The notes beneath the pieces are model-generated. The model saw only the letters and a program-made list of their open reading frames with translations. It was not told the origin of the DNA and made no database searches. DNA of 64,000 nt. Source: Pseudomonadota bacterium (GTDB lineage Bacteria > Pseudomonadota > Gammaproteobacteria > Pseudomonadales > Pseudohongiellaceae). The stretch is from the NCBI GenBank assembly GCA_027623555.1, contig JAQBSZ010000018.1, positions 1 to 64,000 of the forward strand, read 5' to 3'. This document shows, in pieces, positions 27,451-36,784 of the stretch. Position 1 is the stretch's first letter. Every line of letters starts with the position of its first letter. A program made the position numbers and the translations under genes.

Positions 27451-29595
27451 ATGACCATCAGAACTGAAGACTCAGCGCTACATTTTCTCCCTACAAGCTT
27501 TAGAGCAATGATTATTGCTGGTAGTTATTGGGTAGTAAGCCTCTCTTTGACCGTGCTGAGCGGATCACTGGCGAGCCTTATTGGCTGCCTGACTGCCTGT
27601 TATCTGGTAGACCTGCGTTTACACCGACAGCCTCTTGCTTCACTTCGAACTAGTACTCTTCTCGCTGCATGCCTCCTATTCTGGCTCACAGGACTGCTGG
27701 TCGCCCGACTTATCGTTGGGTCCGACTGGATATCCAACCTGGTTTCACCAATTGCCGCATTCAATAGCAGTGAATTTCTAAAATGGTTTGTCATTAGTGC
27801 GAGTATTACTGTCAGCTTACGATGTTTGGCTCACCGTACAAGTTTTGGTGCCGTAGTCGAAATTTTGTTCGTTGCCGCTCTTTTCGTTATGACCCTGGCA
27901 GCTCATCGCAATGGCATGATTCATCGTCCGTTTTTTATCGGTGACTTTGCACTGGTGCGCGGGATTGATCCTTCAGTAATATTGATGATATTTGGGTGTG
28001 CAGCCGTACTTTCACTTTCAGCTTTGTTGATGATGGAAAACAATCAACGAAGACTCCCTTACCATTTTGTTGTGCTGGGGCTGCTATGTTTTTCTCTATT
28101 TTTCTACGTACGATTATTTGGCCTCCCCACCCCTAGATTGACAGATGATCTCGGTCTAACTGGACAAGAACAAGTCGGCAATGGATCACAGAGAGAAAAT
28201 CCATTTCGTGATGGAGAAAATAGCGCCAATGATCGAGAGGCACCTGTTGCCGTAGTAGTATTTAGAGATGATTATGAACCGCTCAATGGCGCTTTCTACT
28301 TTCGTGAATCTGCCTATTCTCAGTTCAATGGATCAATGCTGGATTTCACTACCCGCGAAGATATGGATCGGGACTTAATTGAGCATTTTACGAATAGTCG
28401 AGCCGATGCCGAACAATTGCCGCTCAGCGTGGATATGCGGACTCGAGTGCGCACTACAATTGGCATGCTCGTACCACACCGGTCGCCATTTGGACTGGTA
28501 AGTCCAATAGCCTATGAGAATAGATCTAATCCAAATAATTTAAGGTTTAAACGCACGTATGACAGTTATTCACTAGCGCCGGAATATGATTTTGAATTTT
28601 TACTAGGCAGAGAAACCGGTAGCGAGGACTGGTCACAAGACGTCCGAGAACAATATCTGAAATTACCAGATGATGCACGCTATCAGGAGTTGGCCGAAAA
28701 CCTGATTACCAATCTTCGACCCGAGTTTGCCAATGATCCATTTGCAAAAGCATGGGCAATCAAAACCTACCTCGATGAGAACGGTATCTATAGTTTGAAA
28801 AACGAACATGCCTACGAGCCAGATCCTGCTGGTTCTTTCCTGTTCGGAGACCTTACTGGATATTGCATGCATTTCTCATTCGCAGCCACCTATTTGTTTC
28901 GCAGTATCGGAATTCCAGCGAGGGTGGGTGTTGGTTACTCGGTGCCGGCGAGTAATAAGGCGGGCGGATCATCGCTTTTGATTCAGGCAGTGCATGGGCA
29001 CGCCTGGCCAGAAATTTACTTTCGCGAAATCGGATGGGTTATTGTTGACCCCGCACCTCAACAGACGCTAGTTGACATGACGACAGATCCCCAGAACGAC
29101 CTGCAACAGTTGTTAGGTGACATGCTGCGCAATGACGCATCGTTTGAGGAATTTCTAAGTTCTCAACAATCCTCTTTCATCAAGCTACGAACACTACTGA
29201 CAGCGCTGTATATCATCGTTTCGGCCATATTAATTTTGGCTTACCTAATCAAATTCTATCGATTGTGGGCTCCCTATCCGGGCAACTCAGGTCAGCAGCA
29301 TCGCTTTGCATATCGTGCTGTATTGGATCGACTCTCGGCAATCGGGCTACATAGACACTACGGTGAAAGCCGCGAGCAATTTGCGCTGCGTGCGAGCCAG
29401 ATCGCTCCAACGATAAAAGCCATGACAGACTCTCATTTAGCTTGTTCGTTAGGTGTGCCAACCTCCAATCGAAGCAATCGACAACAGTGGCATTTGTTCC
29501 AATCCACAATCACCAGAGAAATCAGCTCCAACACTACCATCTGGAAAAAAATGTTGGCTTGGATCAATCCCTTCTCCTGGATAATGACCAGATAA
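27451..29595 (+). CDS. Membrane transglutaminase-like protein (TgpA type)
   Basis: This 714-residue protein has about six N-terminal membrane helices (residues 15-230), a periplasmic transglutaminase-like domain, then one further helix near 580 and a cytosolic tail. The catalytic triad is visible: C472 in GYCMHFSF, H517 in GHAWPEIY and D533 in VDPAPQ. The architecture matches Pseudomonas TgpA. It follows DUF58 after 3 bp and precedes moxR by 48 bp. The substrate is unknown; the role in the envelope is inferred. Confidence 0.92.
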   Translation: MTIRTEDSALHFLPTSFRAMIIAGSYWVVSLSLTVLSGSLASLIGCLTACYLVDLRLHRQPLASLRTSTLLAACLLFWLTGLLVARLIVGSDWISNLVSPIAAFNSSEFLKWFVISASITVSLRCLAHRTSFGAVVEILFVAALFVMTLAAHRNGMIHRPFFIGDFALVRGIDPSVILMIFGCAAVLSLSALLMMENNQRRLPYHFVVLGLLCFSLFFYVRLFGLPTPRLTDDLGLTGQEQVGNGSQRENPFRDGENSANDREAPVAVVVFRDDYEPLNGAFYFRESAYSQFNGSMLDFTTREDMDRDLIEHFTNSRADAEQLPLSVDMRTRVRTTIGMLVPHRSPFGLVSPIAYENRSNPNNLRFKRTYDSYSLAPEYDFEFLLGRETGSEDWSQDVREQYLKLPDDARYQELAENLITNLRPEFANDPFAKAWAIKTYLDENGIYSLKNEHAYEPDPAGSFLFGDLTGYCMHFSFAATYLFRSIGIPARVGVGYSVPASNKAGGSSLLIQAVHGHAWPEIYFREIGWVIVDPAPQQTLVDMTTDPQNDLQQLLGDMLRNDASFEEFLSSQQSSFIKLRTLLTALYIIVSAILILAYLIKFYRLWAPYPGNSGQQHRFAYRAVLDRLSAIGLHRHYGESREQFALRASQIAPTIKAMTDSHLACSLGVPTSNRSNRQQWHLFQSTITREISSNTTIWKKMLAWINPFSWIMTR

Positions 29596-29643
29596 TGGTT
29601 GAAAGTAATTTCCCACACTTATCTTACAGTTTTGGAGTAAACT

Positions 29644-30699
29644 ATGACGTCTGAAATTACTGCCCAAGTCACTGAAATTCAATCAGTGAGTGGTAGCGAC
29701 GCCCACGCTGCAGCCAACGCGGACTTATCGACTTCCGTCGCTGTATTGCGAACTTTGATGGATACCCTGAAAAGACAAGTACTGGGCCGCGATGACGTAA
29801 TTGAATTGGTAATTATCGCCTTAATATCTGACGGCCATATTTTACTGGAAGATTTTCCGGGTTCTGGGAAAACCACGTTGGCGAAAGCTCTGGGTGAGGC
29901 CATTGTAAATGGCTCAAGCACGGATGAATTCATTGTGCCTTTCCGTAGAATTCAATTCACCCCGGACTTGTTGCCGTCAGATGTTACGGGCGTTCCTGTA
30001 TTTGATAGTAATAGCAACGCCTTTCATTTCCGCCATGGCCCACTGTTTGCCCACGTCGTGCTTGCAGATGAAATTAACCGAACTTCTCCAAAGGTTCAGT
30101 CAGCAATGTTGGAAGCAATGGGTGAGAAACAGGTGACTGTTGATAACGTCACCTACACGTTGGATGATTTATTTTTCGTTATTGCAACACAAAATCCATT
30201 GGACCTCGTTGGCACGTATCCCTTGCCGACACCTCAACTCGACCGATTTCTCTTCAAAATCACGATGGACCATATTGATCGGAAATCTGAACTGGATGTT
30301 CTGGAAACCTACAAAGAACGCAGAGATTTTGGCAGTAGCCTGGTGACTGTAACTCGTGATCAGGTATTGAAGGCACGTCAACAAATAGATTCTTATGTGC
30401 ACATTAGTCCTGCGGTCAAAACTGCACTGGTAGATATATCAAGAAATATTCGTGAAGATGACCGTGTACTTCAGGGCAATTCAACCCGCAGCATGGTTTT
30501 ATTACTGCCTGCCCTGCAAGTATCTGCTGCCCTTCGGGGAAGAGACTATGTTAGCGCGGAAGACATTCAGCTACTTATTTCTCGAGTTCTCGGCCATCGA
30601 ATCGAATTAGCGCCCGGTGTCTCTGATATGGAAAAAGTCCTGGCAGACAATATGCGAGCGCCAATGGATCAACTTGCCAGGAGCACCCTGACTGGATGA
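29644..30699 (+). CDS. MoxR-type AAA+ ATPase
   Basis: This 351-residue protein has Walker A EDFPGSGKTTLAK (about residue 68), Walker B VVLADEINRTSPKVQSAMLEAM, sensor-1 ATQNP and the MoxR block TYPLPTPQLDRFLFKI. MoxR ATPases act as chaperones that activate partner proteins, normally DUF58/VWA proteins such as the one two genes upstream. It has a normal ATG start and overlaps the following TPR gene by 4 bp (ATGA). Confidence 0.94.
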   Translation: MTSEITAQVTEIQSVSGSDAHAAANADLSTSVAVLRTLMDTLKRQVLGRDDVIELVIIALISDGHILLEDFPGSGKTTLAKALGEAIVNGSSTDEFIVPFRRIQFTPDLLPSDVTGVPVFDSNSNAFHFRHGPLFAHVVLADEINRTSPKVQSAMLEAMGEKQVTVDNVTYTLDDLFFVIATQNPLDLVGTYPLPTPQLDRFLFKITMDHIDRKSELDVLETYKERRDFGSSLVTVTRDQVLKARQQIDSYVHISPAVKTALVDISRNIREDDRVLQGNSTRSMVLLLPALQVSAALRGRDYVSAEDIQLLISRVLGHRIELAPGVSDMEKVLADNMRAPMDQLARSTLTG

Positions 30700-32771
30700 T
30701 CGGAGATTTCCAGACTGGTATTTTTTCAAGACCTTTGATGACAAAAGGGATTTTGCTGGTTGCGTGTTTCGTCCTGTTGAATGTTTCAAGTTTCGCTCAG
30801 GATGACTCGGCCATTGATATTGACAGCATCGAAATTCCAGAAGCCAGGCTTCCACTCTGCTTCGGGTTTTCCGATGTAAGCGATCCTCGTGCCCTGGCAA
30901 TCTGTGATGCGCTAAACTTGAAACAGAATGTCAAAGCGCGCGAACTTTCAGAGCAGTGGTTGCGAACAGCGCCTGTCTCGCCAGCCGCCCAGTTTGCTCT
31001 TGCTGAAGTGCTATTTACTGTGGAAGGTAATATGCCTCGCGCTTTGTTTCATCTCAATCGTGCGGAAGAGTTAACCGGGTATGACACACTCGAACAGGCG
31101 TTTAGTTCTGGCAATGTCCAATGGCATTATTTGACACTGAGCCAACTGTCTTATGTTCATCAACTCATGGGAGATCAGCTGAAATCCCTGGAGTATCTGG
31201 ACAAATTAAACAAGATCTACGGCCAGGATGTTGAATCCTTCAAGGGCTGGCCCCTAATTAAACTAAAAGAATTTGATGCGGCGCGAGAAAGTGCGAATCG
31301 AGTCTTGCTAACTAGCGACAATGAACGAGAACGTGCCAGAGCCTGGAATACACTTTGCGCCGTGGAATTGGCCAGCTTGCAGCCAATCGAATCAATGTCT
31401 GCCTGTGACCGAGCTATCGATGAAGATGAGAATATCACCGATCGTTCTAACGACTACGATACGGTATACCTCACAAATGCCTCTGAGGTCGCTCTTAGCT
31501 TGTTAGAAATAGACAAGGCTGAAGAGTATCTCGATCGTGCCACTCGCTATTTGAATCCTGACAGCGTGGCGGACCCGTGGATCTACAAATTGTATCTGAC
31601 GATGAATCAAGCCCGCTTCGACGAAGCTCGGGCTGCGTTAGATAGAATGCTCATATGGCGAGAGCAACAGGATCCCATTGTAGGGGTGATGAACCGGGCG
31701 GAGCACTTTCTGGTGAGCGCTGCATTTCTACTCTTGGCGGGATATGCTGAAGATGCAGAAAAGCTAACTTCAACCGCCCTTAACCAGCCCGACAGAAATG
31801 GATCCTATAGCGCCGATAATGCTCAGAAAGACGCATACGCTGCATTGCTGAATATGATGGCAAATAGGACTGAATACCAGATCCAGCTGGAAAATATCGC
31901 TTCGATGGATATTATTGGCGCACTGAGAGCACGGGCTGGCACAAGCAAGTTACGATTTAACGCCTGGCGAGCTGCCCGTAGAGCCGGTTCATTATTCGCT
32001 GATTTTGAAGTAATTCAGAATCGACTGCGGCCTTATGCACCACTTGATGTCCATATTCCTGAGTGGATCGAACCTGAGATAGTCGGACTTATTGGTACGG
32101 GTGTTATGTCATCAATATTGGAGCAGGCAAATCGCAACGGTGCATTTCAACTGAATTCAGGCTATTACTTTTCCTACAAGACTGAAATTGCCGCTCTGAC
32201 TAATGATCATGATATGGTCATAGAAGCCGGACAAAATTCTCTTGCTCAGCTTCCGCAACAGGCAGTTTTACTCAGGGCACGAGTTTCAGCTCGCATGGCT
32301 GAGGCGCTCTGGGAAGAAGACAGAGCTGAAGAAGCACTCGCTGCATTTGAGTCCTCGCTTCGCCATGATCCGAGCGTTATTCGAAGACTGGGCATGAGCA
32401 TCCCTGTTTATATTGAGCAACAAGGATCGGATTTCTCAAAATTGACCGCAAACTATTTACTGCAATCTCCGCGCTTTCACAAGCAAGACAATGGACTACA
32501 ACTTGTAGTGCACTCATCCCCAAACCTTTCAATTTGCCTCAATTCACGTTCGGGCGATGTCATATCGTGTTACACTGTGAATGCCGCCGACAATCAAAGC
32601 AGCGAATGGAATGCCCAAGAGCTTACCCGCCTGTTTCATACTCAGACATTCGGTCTTGGGTATGACATCAGTAAAGCCCAGCGATCGATCCTGCTCGGCT
32701 CAAGTGTCATTCTCAGCTCTCAGATTTACGGAAATCAACGTCAGAATGCCGACACGTTACTGAACCGTTGA
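30696..32771 (+). CDS. Exported TPR-repeat protein
   Basis: This 691-residue protein starts in the moxR stop (ATGA); a second in-frame ATG at 30738 begins a better signal peptide (MTKGILLVACFVLLNVSSFAQ), so the true start may be there. The mature part consists of helical tetratricopeptide-like repeats (e.g. around residues 75-135, 180-300 and 545-570), a protein-protein scaffold, with an unassigned C-terminal region holding two cysteines. It is the last gene of the DUF58-transglutaminase-MoxR operon and probably a periplasmic partner. Confidence 0.8.
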   Translation: MIGDFQTGIFSRPLMTKGILLVACFVLLNVSSFAQDDSAIDIDSIEIPEARLPLCFGFSDVSDPRALAICDALNLKQNVKARELSEQWLRTAPVSPAAQFALAEVLFTVEGNMPRALFHLNRAEELTGYDTLEQAFSSGNVQWHYLTLSQLSYVHQLMGDQLKSLEYLDKLNKIYGQDVESFKGWPLIKLKEFDAARESANRVLLTSDNERERARAWNTLCAVELASLQPIESMSACDRAIDEDENITDRSNDYDTVYLTNASEVALSLLEIDKAEEYLDRATRYLNPDSVADPWIYKLYLTMNQARFDEARAALDRMLIWREQQDPIVGVMNRAEHFLVSAAFLLLAGYAEDAEKLTSTALNQPDRNGSYSADNAQKDAYAALLNMMANRTEYQIQLENIASMDIIGALRARAGTSKLRFNAWRAARRAGSLFADFEVIQNRLRPYAPLDVHIPEWIEPEIVGLIGTGVMSSILEQANRNGAFQLNSGYYFSYKTEIAALTNDHDMVIEAGQNSLAQLPQQAVLLRARVSARMAEALWEEDRAEEALAAFESSLRHDPSVIRRLGMSIPVYIEQQGSDFSKLTANYLLQSPRFHKQDNGLQLVVHSSPNLSICLNSRSGDVISCYTVNAADNQSSEWNAQELTRLFHTQTFGLGYDISKAQRSILLGSSVILSSQIYGNQRQNADTLLNR

Positions 32772-32837
32772 TACTCCAGTTTCAGCGTCGTATATATATT
32801 TAATATTTGAATCATTCCAGGGATTCGGGGCAGTAGT

Positions 32838-34037
32838 TTGTCAAAAACAAATGCTCTCTCTAAACAGTTGATCGTATTACTCGCGGCAACTTCTGCCATG
32901 GGTCCGGCAGCCATGCAAATATTGCTGCCCGCACTACCAGTAATAAAAAATACCTTTCAAGTCAGCAATGACGTTGCGCAGCTAACTCTGAGTTTGTCGA
33001 TGCTTGCAATTGCCATTGGGACTCTTGTGTATGGCCCATTCTCAGACAAATATGGTCGCAAAATAGTAATGTTGATTGGTCTGGCTATTATGCTAGTAGG
33101 GTCAATCTTTTGCTATATGGCAACTACTATTGAGTTGTTAATAGCGGGACGATTTATCCAGGCGTTTGGCGGCGCTGTGGGACTTGTTTTAGCACGGGCC
33201 ATTGTCAGAGACGTCTATGGCGCAGAAGATGCCGCACGCGTCATAGCCACTCTGGTGATGGTCATGGTGGTAATACCAATGCTTTCACCCGCGTTAGGGG
33301 GTGAGCTGATGGCACGCTTCGGATGGCAATCAGTTTTTATAGTAATAGCACTACTAAGTATAGTTATCTTCTTGTTATTACTAAATAAATTACCAGAGAC
33401 TCTGGAGAATCCTGTGCCTTTTAAGGGCTTGGGCGCAATGCTGGGAACATTCATTAGCCTATTTCAATCTCGCGCTTTCTGTGGATATGCATTTTGTGTC
33501 ACGTTTGTTTCAGTTGTCTTTTTTGCTTTTATATCTGCAGCACCAGAGATCATGGTTTCAGTCTTGAAGAGACCTCCAACTGAATATGGCTACTATTTCG
33601 TCATGATTCCCATGGGATTCATGATAGGTAATTATTTAGCCAGACACTTCGGCCGCAGAATCAATGTCAACAGAATGATTTCATACGGAGCCAGCATTGC
33701 TATACTGGGGATCGTAATTGCATTTTGCTTACAACTTGTTGGCATTAAACACCCACTCGCTTTGTTCGCCCCCATAGCCTTCGCTGTATTTGGCAACGGA
33801 ATCACTCTGCCTAATGCTCAGGCGGCGGCTATCAATGAGTTTCCTCGATATGCGGGGAGTGCTTCTGGATTGACGGGATTCCTGCAGATGGCCTTTTCAG
33901 CTGTCGCGGCACAGGCAGTCGCGCTGATTTACAATGGCACTGTTTATCCACTGCTCACATTAATGTTTGCCGCCGCTGTGTTGTCACTGGTGTGTTTCAA
34001 GCTTGGCGTTAAAACCGAGAATCTTGTCAATTCCTAA
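32838..34037 (+). CDS. MFS drug-efflux transporter, Bcr/CflA type
   Basis: A 399-residue, 12-helix major facilitator. The loop 2-3 motif GPFSDKYGRKIVM and the loop LARAIVRDVYGAEDAARV (typical of Bcr/CflA pumps) are present. The start is TTG with no other in-frame start before the first helix. It likely exports drugs or small metabolites by proton antiport; the substrate is unknown. It ends 11 bp before the convergent selA gene. Confidence 0.88.
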   Translation: MSKTNALSKQLIVLLAATSAMGPAAMQILLPALPVIKNTFQVSNDVAQLTLSLSMLAIAIGTLVYGPFSDKYGRKIVMLIGLAIMLVGSIFCYMATTIELLIAGRFIQAFGGAVGLVLARAIVRDVYGAEDAARVIATLVMVMVVIPMLSPALGGELMARFGWQSVFIVIALLSIVIFLLLLNKLPETLENPVPFKGLGAMLGTFISLFQSRAFCGYAFCVTFVSVVFFAFISAAPEIMVSVLKRPPTEYGYYFVMIPMGFMIGNYLARHFGRRINVNRMISYGASIAILGIVIAFCLQLVGIKHPLALFAPIAFAVFGNGITLPNAQAAAINEFPRYAGSASGLTGFLQMAFSAVAAQAVALIYNGTVYPLLTLMFAAAVLSLVCFKLGVKTENLVNS

Positions 34038-34048
34038 CAAACAGAGTA

Positions 34049-35479
34049 CTACGACAATCTCAAGTTCGCTAGCTGTCGCTGAAATGTCTCGGTGTCACGC
34101 AAACAACGCAAATCAAGTATAAGTCTTCCGTCATGGATTCGACCGATAACTGGTTTCGGTAGCCTTCGAAAACCCCGGGCAAGATTATTGAGCAATTCAT
34201 CGGTCTGACCTTTTTTTGCAATTGGAATTAGCTCGAATGCGATACTGGGCAGTAGATCCAGGGGTAACGAACCGCTACCTATCTGGCTGTGGCATGGCTT
34301 GATGAGCACTTCTGCCCATTCTTTAACGCTTGCCTGCATAATTGGTAATAATTGTTTAGCGAGCTCTTCGATTTCTGCCACCGCTCTTGTGAGATCTGCC
34401 AACAAGGGTAGCCGCGAATTCAACCTGTGGGGATCCTTGTACAAACTGATAACTTCGGTGAGTGCAGCGAGGGTTATTTTGTCGATTCTTAGTGCCCGCT
34501 TCAGCGGATTGCGCTTGATCTTTCTAACCAGTTCAGCATCTCCAACAATTATCCCTGCTTGAGGACCTCCTAAGAGTTTGTCACCACTGAATGTAACAAT
34601 ATTAGCGCCGGCCCTCAGTGTCTCCTGAACTGTGGCCTCATGAGGCAAATCAAATTTTGTCAAATCTATCAGCGTCCCGCTGCCAAGATCTGAAATAAAT
34701 GGGATTTTGTTTGCTTTTGCCAATACACTTAGTTCGGATTCTGCCACAGAGTTTACAAAGCCACGTATCTCATAGTTACTGGTATGAACCTTCATTATCA
34801 GTGCAGTTTTTGCAGTTATTGCTGCCTCGTAGTCTCGAAGGTGCGTCCGATTAGTAGTGCCGATTTCTATAAGCGTGCAATTAGCACTTTTCATAATATC
34901 CGGTATTCGAAATGTACCGCCAATTTCTACTAATTCCCCTCTTGAAATCAACACTTCTCGATCGGTAGCAAGTGTATTGAGCACTAAAAGGACAGCGGCG
35001 GCATTATTGTTAACGACAGTTGCCGCTTCCGCCCCTGTGATACGACACAAATTTGCTTCAATATGGGTATCTCTATCACCCCTGGAACCTGACTCCAGAT
35101 CATATTCCAGATTGGTTGATTCTGATGCTGCGACTTGCATGGCGGTTATTGCTTCCACTGGCAAGCGTGCGCGACCCAAGTTGGTATGTACTACTGTCCC
35201 TGTAAGATTGAATACGGGAATAAGCGAGCTGGAGAATTCCGCCTCTACCACAATTACAATGGCAGAACATATATCTTTTAGGAAAGATGCTGATTTTACC
35301 CAGGAGAGGGTCTCACCGTTACCATCAGCCATCGCATTTCTGACCTTTTCAAGTTGTTCCCGCGCTGCAATTTTTACTGCAACATGACCAACTCGGCCAA
35401 CTAGTTGGTGCAACGGTTCGCTATGAAGCAGCTTATCTACCGATGGAAGTGATTTGAATGCGTTTGCTGGAGAGGCCAT
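34049..35479 (-). CDS. L-seryl-tRNA(Sec) selenium transferase
   Basis: This 476-residue PLP enzyme converts Ser-tRNA(Sec) to Sec-tRNA(Sec) using selenophosphate. The N-terminal tRNA-binding part has LPSVDKLL and VINATGT-like NLTGTVVHTNLGRARL; the PLP lysine is in FSGDKLLGGPQAGIIVG. Length is normal. selB, its usual neighbour, is 14 kb away at 49775 on the other strand; selD and the tRNA(Sec) gene were not seen in the window. Confidence 0.96.
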   Translation of the reverse strand: MASPANAFKSLPSVDKLLHSEPLHQLVGRVGHVAVKIAAREQLEKVRNAMADGNGETLSWVKSASFLKDICSAIVIVVEAEFSSSLIPVFNLTGTVVHTNLGRARLPVEAITAMQVAASESTNLEYDLESGSRGDRDTHIEANLCRITGAEAATVVNNNAAAVLLVLNTLATDREVLISRGELVEIGGTFRIPDIMKSANCTLIEIGTTNRTHLRDYEAAITAKTALIMKVHTSNYEIRGFVNSVAESELSVLAKANKIPFISDLGSGTLIDLTKFDLPHEATVQETLRAGANIVTFSGDKLLGGPQAGIIVGDAELVRKIKRNPLKRALRIDKITLAALTEVISLYKDPHRLNSRLPLLADLTRAVAEIEELAKQLLPIMQASVKEWAEVLIKPCHSQIGSGSLPLDLLPSIAFELIPIAKKGQTDELLNNLARGFRRLPKPVIGRIHDGRLILDLRCLRDTETFQRQLANLRLS

Positions 35480-35641
35480 CTAACAATAGGTCTTGAAAAG
35501 ATAAAGTTGAATTTAGACTAGCAATCTACGGAAAATTTGCTCACATCGCAATACATCAATTGATGGAAATGACTCGGCTTGCCTGAAGGCAGCGGAAGGT
35601 AATACACTCAAAGATTCTTATCTTCATTGCAATCAGAGAAT

Positions 35642-36586
35642 ATGCCAAGTAAAGAAAATCTTCTTGTTGTCAACAACTTTGATCAGGACACCATAAGTAG
35701 TCTTGATGAACGCTATTCGACTTATCATCTATGGGGGCATTCAGCCGAGGAGAAATTGAAGATAATTCAGAATCTTCAAGGAAAGTGTAGAGCGGCTGCA
35801 ACTGGTTCCTGGGATTGCGATAAATGCATTTACACGCTCAATTCACTTGAGATCATCGCAGCGTTTGGTGTTGGCGTGGATGGCATCGATTTTTCAACAA
35901 CATTGAAACACGGGATACGCGTAACAAATACACCAGGAGTACTGGATGACGCTGTTGCTGAATTAGCTATGGCGCTAATTCTATCAACAACTAAACATAT
36001 CATTGAAGCTGATAATTTTGTCCGCTCCAATTCCTGGATTGATCATTCGTTTCCACCTGGACGAAACCTGGCTGGTAAAACTCTAGGAATTATTGGCCTT
36101 GGCAGGATTGGAGAAGCTATTGTACAGCGCGCCCTGCCCTTTAGGCTCAAGATTGCCTATCACAATCGGTCACCAAAAAACCTGCCCTATACTTATTTCC
36201 CCACGATAGCTGAACTCGCCGCCAACTCCGATATCCTGTTATGCATGCTACCAGGTGGAGATAAGACACGAAATTGCATAGACAAAGAGATCTTCCAAAT
36301 TCTCGGTGCAGAGGGAGTATTTGTAAACCTGGGTCGAGGAACCAACGTCGACGAAGAAGCCCTGATAGAAGCGTTGGAACAGGGAATCATAGCTGGAGCA
36401 GGACTAGATGTTTATGCCAATGAACCCGAAGTGCCCAAGAGACTCCAGGAAACTCGGAATACGGTACTGCTGCCACACATCGGCAGCAATACCCTAGAAG
36501 CCCGTTGCTCTATGGGAAATCTGGTTATCAAGAATCTGGAAGCGTTTTTTTCGGGAGAAGCGCTTATAACGGAAGTGATCCAGTGA
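35642..36586 (+). CDS. D-2-hydroxyacid dehydrogenase (NAD/NADP)
   Basis: A 314-residue protein from the ATG at 35642 (a TTG 15 bp upstream is possible). The nucleotide-binding motif GIIGLGRIGEAI lies near residue 148; catalytic Arg in VNLGRGTNVD, Glu in YANEPEVP and His in LLPHIGSNT form the family triad. The family reduces 2-keto acids such as glyoxylate or hydroxypyruvate. It has two Cys-rich points (WDCDKCIY) of unknown meaning. A small CPXCG protein follows after 17 bp. Confidence 0.92.
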   Translation: MPSKENLLVVNNFDQDTISSLDERYSTYHLWGHSAEEKLKIIQNLQGKCRAAATGSWDCDKCIYTLNSLEIIAAFGVGVDGIDFSTTLKHGIRVTNTPGVLDDAVAELAMALILSTTKHIIEADNFVRSNSWIDHSFPPGRNLAGKTLGIIGLGRIGEAIVQRALPFRLKIAYHNRSPKNLPYTYFPTIAELAANSDILLCMLPGGDKTRNCIDKEIFQILGAEGVFVNLGRGTNVDEEALIEALEQGIIAGAGLDVYANEPEVPKRLQETRNTVLLPHIGSNTLEARCSMGNLVIKNLEAFFSGEALITEVIQ

Positions 36587-36603
36587 GCTAATTACAAGAG
36601 TTC

Positions 36604-36777
36604 GTGAAAGTTCAGTGCCCCTGCTGCTTGGAGAGGATTGAACTATTCGCTGACTGCTATTTACCGAGCCAGGAAAATATTGAGGATTGTCAGGAATGTT
36701 GTCGACCAATGAAAATCGTTGCGACTTTTGACAAATTAGGAGTTACATCAGTATCTGCGTTAAGCGCGAATGTTTAG
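36604..36777 (+). CDS. CPXCG-type cysteine-rich mini-protein
   Basis: A 57-residue protein from a GTG start preceded by AAGAG at 3 nt. It begins with VQCPCC and has a second knuckle, DCQECCRP, about 30 residues later. This is the pattern of the small CPXCG zinc-ribbon-like proteins that are common and unstudied in Gammaproteobacteria. An in-frame stop lies just upstream, so the start is constrained. It ends 7 bp before the convergent cyclase gene. Confidence 0.85.
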   Translation: MKVQCPCCLERIELFADCYLPSQENIEDCQECCRPMKIVATFDKLGVTSVSALSANV

Positions 36778-36784
36778 AACGATT

